A stretch of DNA of 7,728 bases, from positions 1 through 7,728 of the forward strand of contig JAPLMK010000063.1 of assembly GCA_026387085.1 (NCBI GenBank), given 5' to 3'. A program made the position numbers and the translations under genes. The DNA is from Candidatus Omnitrophota bacterium. Lineage in GTDB: Bacteria; Ratteibacteria; UBA8468; MWAK01. The notes beneath the pieces are model-generated. The model was given only the letters and a program-made list of their open reading frames with translations. It did no database searches and was not told the DNA's origin. Positions 1 through 6,813 of the stretch are shown piece by piece (position 1 is the first letter of the stretch; every line of letters begins with the position of its first letter).

Positions 1-63
1 AATTCCGGCGCGGCCTAAGAAGTGTTGTGATATGGCAAGTTAAGCGTCGTGAATTTCTTGCTA

Positions 64-72
64 TGGTATAAT
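64..72 (+). promoter_or_regulatory. Extended -10 promoter for the DUF5674-type / unknown / aroB operon
   Basis: TATAAT stands at 67-72, preceded by TG at 64-65, giving the extended -10 form TGnTATAAT. No good -35 box is found at 16-18 bases upstream, which fits extended -10 promoters because they depend less on a -35. Seven bases past the hexamer puts the predicted transcript start at about position 79, right beside the GTG start codon at 80. The motif is seen in the sequence; its activity is inferred. Confidence 0.6.
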
Positions 73-79
73 TAGTCAA

Positions 80-421
80 GTGAAAATAATAACGAAAATA
101 TTGTTGCCCGAAGAACTTAAACAAATGGCTGCTGCCACTTTTGGGGATTTGGTCAAGGCGGTAGTGGATATCGAGCGGAAACTGGTGGCGGTTGATGCCG
201 AGCTTCATTCTGATTTAGAGGCGTTGCTCCTGGAAAATGGCTCCGAGCAGAAAAACCTGTGGGGGATTAATCTTTACCCGGAAATGTCGGGCGCGGAATT
301 TCTCGAGTTTGATTCCCTGATTAATATCCGTCCGTCTCAAGACAACAGGAGCCGCGGAGTGGAAAATGAAGAAATACGCGAAAAGATTACTGAAATTGTT
401 GCCGGGAGGATTCAGCGATGA
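80..421 (+). CDS. DUF5674-type protein of unknown function, probably leaderless, GTG start
   Basis: A 113-residue soluble protein with no signal peptide or membrane segment. I recognise it, from memory, as a DUF5674-type protein; no function is known to me. Typical family features are an N-terminal MKIITK followed by an ELKQMA-type helix, then FGDLVKAVVD (21-30), ELHSDLEALLLENGS (41-55), QKNLWGINLYP (57-67), FDSLINIRPSQ (77-87) and NRSRGVE (89-95). The H43, D45, E47, N53, D78, R84 and R90/R92 side chains are the kind that could form a polar or active site, but that is inference. GTG is chosen as the start because the family N-terminus begins there. No Shine-Dalgarno precedes it, and the predicted transcript start is only about one base upstream, suggesting leaderless translation. 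A later ATG at 125 would remove the conserved N-terminus. The stop overlaps the next gene in ATGA. The family call is likely but needs a profile search. Confidence 0.8.
   Translation: MKIITKILLPEELKQMAAATFGDLVKAVVDIERKLVAVDAELHSDLEALLLENGSEQKNLWGINLYPEMSGAEFLEFDSLINIRPSQDNRSRGVENEEIREKITEIVAGRIQR
404..410 (+). promoter_or_regulatory. Strong Shine-Dalgarno for the 418-750 gene
   Basis: GGGAGGA lies 7 bases before the ATG at 418, inside the 3' end of the preceding gene. It is the best ribosome binding site in the window. It decides the start at 418 over the internal ATG at 481, which has no comparable site. Confidence 0.8.
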
Positions 422-750
422 GTTGCCCGCATGAATCTTTGGCGGCCGGCCGCTGGGAAAAGTTATCTTTCGCGGAGCAGATGGCAAATATCGGAAGCGA
501 GGTTGAGCGCGCGCTTAATTGGCGGTTTAAGAATAATGCCGACTATAGCCGGAAAGCGTTTGAACGCGCCCTGGAATTAATAGACCTGACCCTGGAAAAT
601 GCTAAAGGTTTTGCGCGCCTTAAAGAAATTGCCCGCTTGAGAGAAACGATGGTGGACTATTTTTTCGGAACAAACCAATTCCGGTTAACGGAAAGATTAT
701 GGCGGAACTACTTTTTGCCCTTTGCTTATGCCGTCAGAAAAAATTACTAA
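418..750 (+). CDS. Small helical protein of unknown function, coupled to the DUF5674-type gene
   Basis: A 110-residue protein that I cannot assign to a named family. No signal peptide or membrane span is seen. Composition suggests mostly alpha helix: LSFAEQMANIGSEVERALNW (16-35), then YSRKAFERALELIDLTLE (43-60), then FARLKEIARLRETMVDYFFG (65-84), and an aromatic C-terminal helix with LWRNYFLPFAYAVR (94-107). I have a memory of similar short proteins beside DUF5674 genes in other candidate-phylum bacteria, but I cannot verify it here. The four-base ATGA overlap with the previous gene implies coupled translation and a linked role. Small helical partner proteins of this size occur in toxin-antitoxin and HEPN-type pairs. 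However, the Rx4-6H signature of HEPN nucleases is absent, so I make no functional claim. The next gene, aroB, begins two bases after the stop (TAATATG). Confidence 0.8.
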   Translation: MSCPHESLAAGRWEKLSFAEQMANIGSEVERALNWRFKNNADYSRKAFERALELIDLTLENAKGFARLKEIARLRETMVDYFFGTNQFRLTERLWRNYFLPFAYAVRKNY

Positions 751-751
751 T

Positions 752-1849
752 ATGACAACAATCAGCATTAATTTGGAAGGAAGCCGGGCGTATGACATTT
801 TAATCGGCCGGGATAATCTGGATACTATCGGAACGAAGCTGAAGGCCCTGAATATCGGCGAAAGCATTTTTATTATAACCGATTCCAAGGTAGCCGGATT
901 GTACGCTAAAAGATTAGTCGGTATTTTCCGGAAATCGGGTTTTCGCGATATTGGTCTGGCAAAATTTCCCGGCGGCGAAAAAAGCAAGAATATAAAAACT
1001 TACACCGGGGTGCTGACCGGATTGGCGAAATTCGACGGAGGTTTGAACAAGCGCATCTTGGTGGTGAACCTGGGAGGAGGTGTGCCGGGTGATGTCGGCG
1101 GTTTTGTGGCCGCAACTTTTAACCGCGGGGTTAACTATGTGCAAATTCCCACGACACTTTTGGCTAACGTTGATTCCGGAATCGGCGGGAAGGTGGGCAT
1201 CGATTTTCATAATATCAAAAACAAGGTCGGGAGTTTTTACCAGCCGAAACTGGTTTTTGTAGATTTGAGCCTGTTGAAAACTTTAAATCTTAAAGAGATA
1301 AGGGCCGGCCTGGCGGAAGTAGTTAAATACGGCGTGATAGCCGACCCGTCCCTTTTGGAATATGTGGAGGGACACGTAAAAGATATTTTGGCGTTAAACC
1401 TTGACGTGATTAAGCCGGTAGTGGAAAAATCATATCGCTTGAAGGCCGGAATAGTGGAACAGGACGAAAGAGACACCAAAGGAATCCGGATGGTCTTAAA
1501 TTATGGCCATACGATTGGTCACGCGGTTGAGTCGGCGGCCGGATTTAAATACAGTCACGGAGAATCCGTATCAATCGGGATGGTCTGCGCCAATGATCTT
1601 GCCTGCGAACTCGGGATTTTCAGCCGGGCGGAAGCAGAAAGAATAGAAATCTTGTTATCCAAAATCGGCCTGCCGGTTAAAATCGCTCATGGTAAATTGG
1701 CGGATATTATCCGGTTCTTAAAGTATGATAAGAAATCGGTTGATGGCGGCAACCGTTTTGTTTTGCCGGTGAAATTCGGAAAGACCGAAATAAAGAGCGC
1801 CTTGTCACCCGCGCTTATCAAAAAAGTCATTAAAAAACGCATGGTTTAG
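752..1849 (+). CDS. aroB: 3-dehydroquinate synthase
   Basis: Cytoplasmic shikimate-pathway enzyme that converts 3-deoxy-D-arabino-heptulosonate 7-phosphate to 3-dehydroquinate with bound NAD+ and a divalent metal, usually zinc or cobalt. From the ATG at 752 it has 365 residues, normal for the family. The N-terminal domain carries the NAD-binding GGGVPGD loop (108-114), followed by the IPTTLLANVDSGIGGKVGID signature (132-151) with substrate-binding K147. The metal ligands expected from known structures are E189, H253 and H269, seen in AEVVKYG, NYGHTIGHAVE and SHGES. The C-terminal KYDKK (324-328) and FVLP (336-339) motifs are present. The frame stays open upstream to TTG 722 and ATG 728, but those lie inside the previous gene, have no ribosome binding site and add residues not typical of AroB. 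The ATG at 752 also lacks a good Shine-Dalgarno and probably depends on reinitiation after the stop at 748-750. The enzyme looks fully functional. Confidence 0.97.
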   Translation: MTTISINLEGSRAYDILIGRDNLDTIGTKLKALNIGESIFIITDSKVAGLYAKRLVGIFRKSGFRDIGLAKFPGGEKSKNIKTYTGVLTGLAKFDGGLNKRILVVNLGGGVPGDVGGFVAATFNRGVNYVQIPTTLLANVDSGIGGKVGIDFHNIKNKVGSFYQPKLVFVDLSLLKTLNLKEIRAGLAEVVKYGVIADPSLLEYVEGHVKDILALNLDVIKPVVEKSYRLKAGIVEQDERDTKGIRMVLNYGHTIGHAVESAAGFKYSHGESVSIGMVCANDLACELGIFSRAEAERIEILLSKIGLPVKIAHGKLADIIRFLKYDKKSVDGGNRFVLPVKFGKTEIKSALSPALIKKVIKKRMV

Positions 1850-1850
1850 C

Positions 1851-1914
1851 AGTTCCTTAATTCCCGCAATTTGATTTGACACGAAAACCCAATAAGTAGT
1901 ATAATTAAAGAACT
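1851..1914. repeat. Imperfect inverted repeat spanning the gyrBA promoter
   Basis: AGTTCCTTAATT at 1851-1862 is the reverse complement of AATTAAAGAACT at 1903-1914 except for one mismatch (11 of 12). The arms are 40 bases apart and bracket the -35 box. The right arm overlaps the -10 hexamer and the expected start point. It could be a looping operator, a supercoiling-sensitive structure, or chance in A+T-rich sequence. The repeat is seen directly; any role is inference. Confidence 0.45.
1876..1905 (+). promoter_or_regulatory. Consensus sigma-70-type promoter for gyrB-gyrA
   Basis: TTGACA at 1876-1881 and TATAAT at 1900-1905 match the housekeeping consensus perfectly and are 18 bases apart, one more than the optimum of 17. 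The predicted start is near 1912, leaving an untranslated leader of about 54 bases before gyrB. It lies in the only sizeable intergenic gap between annotated genes (116 bases), so gyrBA is probably transcribed separately from aroB, with possible read-through. Confidence 0.85.
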
Positions 1915-1949
1915 ATAACAACAAGATGATGTGTTTTTTAGGTTTTCAC

Positions 1950-1956
1950 GGAAGAG
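1950..1956 (+). promoter_or_regulatory. Shine-Dalgarno for gyrB
   Basis: GGAAGAG lies 9 bases before the ATG at 1966. It is a moderate purine-rich site and agrees with the conserved N-terminus of GyrB starting there. Confidence 0.6.
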
Positions 1957-1965
1957 CGCTACACT

Positions 1966-4302
1966 ATGGAACAATACGACGCGACTAATATTCAGGTTCT
2001 GGACGGAATTGAAGCGGTACGTAAGCGTCCGGCGATGTATATCGGCGATACGTCGGTAGCCGGCCTGCACCACCTGGTTTACGAGGTGGTTGATAATTCC
2101 ATTGATGAGGCGATGGTCGGGCAGTGCACCCGCATCCTGGTTACCATTCACGTTGACGGCACCGTTTCGGTTGAAGATAACGGCCGGGGAATCCCGGTTG
2201 ACCTGCACAAGACGGAAAAGCGGCCGGCGCTGGAGGTGGTGATGACGGTCCTGCACGCCGGAGGCAAGTTTGACCACCGGTCCTATAAGGTTTCCGGCGG
2301 ACTGCACGGAGTGGGAGTTTCGGTTGTTAACGCGCTTTCGGAGTGGTTGGATGTGGAAGTGCGCCGGAACAATGGCATACACCAGCAGCGTTATGAGCGG
2401 GGGAAAGTCGCTAGTCCGTTGAAGAATGTCGGTAAAACTTCTGCTACCGGCACCAAGATTACTTTCAAGCCGGACGGGGATATTTTTGAAACGGTTGAGT
2501 TTGACGCGGATATTCTTTCCAACCGGTTGCGGGAACTGGCTTTCCTTAACCCGGTCCTGACGATTGTTTTTACCGACGAGCGCTCCGATCATAAAGAGGA
2601 GTTTCATTACGAATCCGGCCTGGTTACTTTTGTGGAACATATCAACAAGACGCCTCCCTTCTTTTTCCACAAGGCAGATGATGATACGGAAACAGAGGTA
2701 GCGCTTCAATATAATGATGCCTATACCGAAAATGTTTTTTCTTTTGCCAATAATATCAATACCCGGGAAGGCGGCACGCATCTTTCCGGATTCCGGTCCG
2801 GCCTGACGCGCGGTTTGAATGATTACGGCCGGAAATATAACCTGCTGGGAAAAGAAGCGGTTTCCGGTGAGGATACCCGGGAAGGCCTGACCGCCATAAT
2901 TTCTGTAAAAGTGCCCAACCCCCAGTTTGAAGGTCAGACCAAGATGAAATTAGGTAATTCCGCGGTGCGCACCCTGGTGGACCGTTTGACCGCGGCCCAG
3001 TTCAGTGAATTTCTGGAAGAGAATCCGAACGCGGCCCGGGCAATTATCGGTAAAATTATGCTGGCAGCCCAGGCGCGGGAAGCGGCCCGGAAGGCGCGGG
3101 ACCTGACCCGGGCTAAATCCAGTTTGGATGGAGTGCTGCCCGGCAAATTGGCTGATTGCAGCAATAAGAATCCGGCGGAGCGGGAACTCTTCATCGTGGA
3201 AGGCGACAGCGCCGGCGGCTCCTGCAAACAGGGCCGGGACCGGAAGTTCCAGGCAATATTGCCCTTGAAAGGCAAGATTATCAACGCGGAAAAAGCGCGG
3301 CTGGACAAGGTGCTGCGCAATGATGAAATTAAAGCCCTGATTTCGGCCATGGGCACCGGAATCGGTGATGAATTTGATTCTACAAAATTACGCTATCACC
3401 GCCTGATTTTAATGGCGGATGCAGATGTTGACGGAGCCCATATCCGCACTCTTCTGCTGACTTTTCTTTACCGGCAGATGAAGCCCCTGATTGACCAGGG
3501 CTATGTCTATATTGCCCAGCCGCCGCTTTACCGGGTTAAGAAGGGCAAGCGGGAATTTTATGTTCCGGATGACCGGGACATGAGCCGGCAGTTGCTTTCT
3601 CTGGCCCTGGAAGGCAACAGCATACTTTATAAAAGCGGTAAGGAACATAAGGAATGTACCCGGGAAGAGGTGCGCGAACTGGCCCGGCTGTTCCAGGTTC
3701 TGGAGGATATCGAAAGAAGTTTGCACCACAAAGGTATTTATCTTCTGCCGTTTTTGAAACGAATTTCCAAAGAAGGGAAATTACCGCTTTATCTGGTTCG
3801 GGAAAACGGAGGCGGTCCCATGGCCAAGTCGTCTGAAAAAGACGAGGCCTACTTTCACGACGAATCCGAGCTGGCGCAATTTTTTGTCTCCCGGGAGAAG
3901 GAATTTCCGGCGATTGAGATTTACGAGAGCCGGGAATTAGAACGCATCATTAAAAAACTGGAAGGATACGGTTTGAAATCGAGTGCTCTGGAAGCGCCGT
4001 TTTTTATTATCCGCAATGAAAAGGCCGAGACAAAAGTAAGTCCGCTGAAACTGGTTTCCACGATTATGGATTTGGGCAAAGAAGGGCTGACCATTCAGCG
4101 CTATAAGGGTTTGGGCGAGATGAACCCCCAGCAACTTTGGGAGACGACGATGGACCCCAAGAACCGCCGGCTTTTGAAGGTGAACCTGGCGGATGCGGTC
4201 CGGGCGGACGAGATATTTACTATTCTGATGGGCGAAGCGGTTGAGCCGCGGCGTGATTTTATTTTACGCCACGCCCACGAAGTGAGAAATCTGGACGTTT
4301 AA
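1966..4302 (+). CDS. gyrB: DNA gyrase subunit B (ATPase/TOPRIM), long form with C-terminal insert
   Basis: Subunit B of the A2B2 gyrase, which uses ATP to drive negative supercoiling. The GHKL ATPase domain shows E40 (catalytic base), D43/N44 in EVVDNSIDEA, EDNGRGIP (70-77, with D71 reading adenine) and GGLHGVGVSVVNALS (111-125). The transducer domain carries the QTK loop (324-326). The TOPRIM domain has FIVEGDSAGGS (409-419) with metal-binding E412, PLKGKIIN (433-440) and DADVDG (485-490). The C-terminal QRYKGLGEMNPQQLWETTMDP (711-731) binds GyrA. R134, the coumarin-contact arginine, and D414/K435, which match quinolone-related E. coli D426/K447, keep the susceptible-type residues. At 778 residues it is about 140 longer than compact forms such as Bacillus subtilis (638) and close to the E. 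coli length (804). The excess is an insert at roughly 540-690 between TOPRIM and the C-terminal motif. It lies one base before gyrA. Confidence 0.98.
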   Translation: MEQYDATNIQVLDGIEAVRKRPAMYIGDTSVAGLHHLVYEVVDNSIDEAMVGQCTRILVTIHVDGTVSVEDNGRGIPVDLHKTEKRPALEVVMTVLHAGGKFDHRSYKVSGGLHGVGVSVVNALSEWLDVEVRRNNGIHQQRYERGKVASPLKNVGKTSATGTKITFKPDGDIFETVEFDADILSNRLRELAFLNPVLTIVFTDERSDHKEEFHYESGLVTFVEHINKTPPFFFHKADDDTETEVALQYNDAYTENVFSFANNINTREGGTHLSGFRSGLTRGLNDYGRKYNLLGKEAVSGEDTREGLTAIISVKVPNPQFEGQTKMKLGNSAVRTLVDRLTAAQFSEFLEENPNAARAIIGKIMLAAQAREAARKARDLTRAKSSLDGVLPGKLADCSNKNPAERELFIVEGDSAGGSCKQGRDRKFQAILPLKGKIINAEKARLDKVLRNDEIKALISAMGTGIGDEFDSTKLRYHRLILMADADVDGAHIRTLLLTFLYRQMKPLIDQGYVYIAQPPLYRVKKGKREFYVPDDRDMSRQLLSLALEGNSILYKSGKEHKECTREEVRELARLFQVLEDIERSLHHKGIYLLPFLKRISKEGKLPLYLVRENGGGPMAKSSEKDEAYFHDESELAQFFVSREKEFPAIEIYESRELERIIKKLEGYGLKSSALEAPFFIIRNEKAETKVSPLKLVSTIMDLGKEGLTIQRYKGLGEMNPQQLWETTMDPKNRRLLKVNLADAVRADEIFTILMGEAVEPRRDFILRHAHEVRNLDV

Positions 4303-4303
4303 T

Positions 4304-6805
4304 ATGGCTGACGAAAAAGCGAAGAGCACAGAGGTTGAAGCAGGCAAGATACAGTCGATTGAGTTAGAGACCGAAATGAAGCGGTCTTACATTGACTACG
4401 CCATGAGCGTGATTGTGGGCCGGGCCCTGCCGGATGCGCGGGATGGTTTGAAGCCGGTCCACCGCCGTATCCTTTATGCTATGCAGGAACTGGGATTGGA
4501 ACATTCCCGGTCCTACAAGAAGAGCGCGCGTATCGTCGGTGAAGTGATGGGTAAGTACCATCCGCACGGTGATTCGGCAATTTACGAGACCCTTTGCCGG
4601 ATGGCGCAGGAATTTTCTTTGCGCTATCCTTTGATTGACGGACAGGGTAATTTCGGTTCGATTGATGGTGATTCCGCGGCCGCGATGCGGTATACGGAAG
4701 CACGGCTTGCTTCTATCGCCGGTGAACTTCTTTATGACCTGGAAAAAGAGACGGTCAACTGGCAGTCGAATTTTGACGAAACGCTTCAGGAACCGGCGGT
4801 TTTGCCCAGCAAAATTCCCAACCTTTTGATAAACGGCTCCACCGGAATTGCGGTGGGTATGGCCACCAATATCCCGCCCCATAACCTGAAAGAGGTGGCG
4901 CAGGCCCTGATTTTGATGATTGAAAATCCGGATGTGGCCCTGGAAGCGATTATGGAGGTTTTGCCCGGACCTGATTTTCCTTCGGGTGGCTATATTCTGG
5001 GTCGGCGCGGGATTGACTCTGCCTACCGGACCGGACACGGTATTATTATTCTGCAGGCGCACACCGATATTGAAGATATGGGCCATAATCGCCAGGCGAT
5101 TGTGGTAACCCAGCTTCCTTACGAAATCAACAAAGCCAATTTGGTGGCTGATATCGCCCGATTGGCTGATGATAAAGTTGTGGTAGGCATCTCCACGGTT
5201 CGGGACGAGTCGGACAAAGACGGCATCCGGGTTATGATTGAACTGAAATCCGGGGAAGACCCGGACCTGGTCTTAAACCAACTTTACAAGCACAGTTCCC
5301 TGCGGACATCATATGGCATCAATACTCTGGCGCTGGTGGAGGGACGCCCGCGCATCCTGACCCTTACGGAACTCCTGGCGGAATTTTTAAGCCACCGCCG
5401 AAATATCATTGTCCGGCGCACCAGGTATGATTTGAAGAAGGCCCAGGAACGGCTCCACATACTGGAAGGGTACCTGATTGCGCTGGCAAACATTGACAAG
5501 GTTATTAAGTTGATTCGGTCCAGCGCTTCTCTGCCGGAAGCCAAAGAGGGCTTGCAGGAGAAGTTCAAGCTTTCCGACAAACAGGCGGATGCGGTTCTGG
5601 CGATGCCGCTCTCCCGGCTTACCGGTCTGGAGCAGGGGAAGATACGTGACGAGAGTGCGGACTTAAAGAAGAAAATTACTGAATATGAGACGATTCTGGC
5701 CAGTCCGGGCAAAGTCAACGGTATTAACAAGAGCGAATTGAATGATTTGGTGAAGCGTTACGGAGACGAACGGCGCACGCAGATTATCGCTTCCGAAGTG
5801 ATAGAATTTTCCGACATAGACCTGATTAAACCGGAAGATACCGTGGTTACTCTTTCTGCCACCGGTTACATTAAACGCTTGCCTTTGGATACTTACCGCC
5901 GGCAGAGGCGGGGCGGCAAGGGCGTGCTGGCGGGCGCCAGCAAGGAGAACGATTATCTGAAAGAGATGGTTCTGGCTAATACCCGCGACTACCTGCTCTT
6001 CTTCACCAATCTCGGACGGGTTTACTGGCTCCTGGCTTACCAGGTTCCGGAGCAGAGCCGGCAGGCAAAAGGCCGTCCGATTATTAATCTTTTGCGGCTT
6101 TTAGAAGGGGAATCCATAACTGCCATCGTGCCGGTTCCGGACTTCAGCGCCGAGAAGTTTCTCTTTCTGGCGACTGAAAAAGGAGTGGTTAAGAAGACCC
6201 GGCTTTCGGCTTACAGCCATCCGCGCGCCGGCGGCATTATCGCGCTGACCCTGCGGGAGAAAGACCACCTGGCCGGTGTCCGGGTAACTACCGGCGAACA
6301 TAAGATTTTTCTGACTACCCGTAACGGAATGGCCATCTGTTTCCCGGAATCAAATGTGCGTACCATGGGCCGGACTGCTTCCGGAGTCCACGGCATACGG
6401 TTGAAAGGCAGCGATATGGTTGTAGGCGTGGAAGCCCTGAAAGAACCTTCTCCGTTGCTTACGGTCTGTGAAAGAGGTTACGGCAAGCGGACCCGGTCTG
6501 ATTCCTACCGGATTCAAAAGCGGGCCGGTATGGGGATTATTGACATCAAGACTGACAAGCGCAACGGAAAAGTGGTTACGATGCGCATGGTTAAGGATAC
6601 GGATGAGATGCTTATTCTTTCCCAGAAGGGACAGGCGATTCGCATCAGCGGGGCGGGAATCAGGTGTATCGGCCGCAATACCAAAGGCGTTAAATTAATA
6701 AACATCCTGCCGGATGACCGGATTACCGATATCATTGTGAATGAAATTAACGAAGAAGTTATTAAGGAGAACGGGGAAAAGGGCAACAACGGCGAGAAGG
6801 AATAA
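4304..6805 (+). CDS. gyrA: DNA gyrase subunit A
   Basis: Breakage-reunion and DNA-wrapping subunit of gyrase, 833 residues, within the usual range. The winged-helix domain includes SYIDYAMSVIVGRALPDARD (28-47), the quinolone region HPHGDSAIYE (86-95) with S91 and E95 at E. coli S83 and D87 positions, and the active-site Arg-Tyr pair R129/Y130 in AMRYTE. A tower and coiled-coil region follows (about 360-500). The C-terminal beta-pinwheel (about 505-810) begins with the canonical GyrA box QRRGGKG (534-540), which distinguishes gyrase from the ParC subunit of topoisomerase IV. The tail (813-833) is glutamate-rich and contains NGEK twice. The ATG follows the gyrB stop in TAATATG without a convincing Shine-Dalgarno, so reinitiation by the same ribosomes is likely and would balance the two subunits. 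S91 predicts the quinolone-sensitive state at that position. Confidence 0.98.
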   Translation: MADEKAKSTEVEAGKIQSIELETEMKRSYIDYAMSVIVGRALPDARDGLKPVHRRILYAMQELGLEHSRSYKKSARIVGEVMGKYHPHGDSAIYETLCRMAQEFSLRYPLIDGQGNFGSIDGDSAAAMRYTEARLASIAGELLYDLEKETVNWQSNFDETLQEPAVLPSKIPNLLINGSTGIAVGMATNIPPHNLKEVAQALILMIENPDVALEAIMEVLPGPDFPSGGYILGRRGIDSAYRTGHGIIILQAHTDIEDMGHNRQAIVVTQLPYEINKANLVADIARLADDKVVVGISTVRDESDKDGIRVMIELKSGEDPDLVLNQLYKHSSLRTSYGINTLALVEGRPRILTLTELLAEFLSHRRNIIVRRTRYDLKKAQERLHILEGYLIALANIDKVIKLIRSSASLPEAKEGLQEKFKLSDKQADAVLAMPLSRLTGLEQGKIRDESADLKKKITEYETILASPGKVNGINKSELNDLVKRYGDERRTQIIASEVIEFSDIDLIKPEDTVVTLSATGYIKRLPLDTYRRQRRGGKGVLAGASKENDYLKEMVLANTRDYLLFFTNLGRVYWLLAYQVPEQSRQAKGRPIINLLRLLEGESITAIVPVPDFSAEKFLFLATEKGVVKKTRLSAYSHPRAGGIIALTLREKDHLAGVRVTTGEHKIFLTTRNGMAICFPESNVRTMGRTASGVHGIRLKGSDMVVGVEALKEPSPLLTVCERGYGKRTRSDSYRIQKRAGMGIIDIKTDKRNGKVVTMRMVKDTDEMLILSQKGQAIRISGAGIRCIGRNTKGVKLINILPDDRITDIIVNEINEEVIKENGEKGNNGEKE

Positions 6806-6813
6806 AAAGAATT

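Noticed and set aside
3..71. Open frame from the left edge to a TAA at 69-71 that could be the tail of an upstream gene; another frame ends at TAA 16-18.
   Set aside because: Only 22 codons, arginine-rich and unrecognisable, and the stop overlaps the -10 box. The short frame ending at 18 is equally possible. Neither can be supported.
722..751. Longer aroB start at TTG 722 or ATG 728.
   Set aside because: Both lie within the preceding gene, lack a ribosome binding site and add ten or fewer residues not typical of AroB. ATG 752 begins the normal N-terminus.
1903..1939. T-run at 1934-1939 after the right arm of the inverted repeat as an aroB terminator.
   Set aside because: The arms are 40 bases apart, A+T-rich and end 20 bases before the T-run, so it does not form a normal intrinsic terminator.
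1846..2781. 311-codon open frame on the minus strand across the gyrB promoter and 5' end.
   Set aside because: It lies antisense to certain gyrB coding sequence, matches no protein I know, and is a by-product of gyrB codon use.
4364..5086. 240-codon open frame on the minus strand inside gyrA.
   Set aside because: Antisense to the highly conserved gyrase catalytic domain, with no recognisable protein features.
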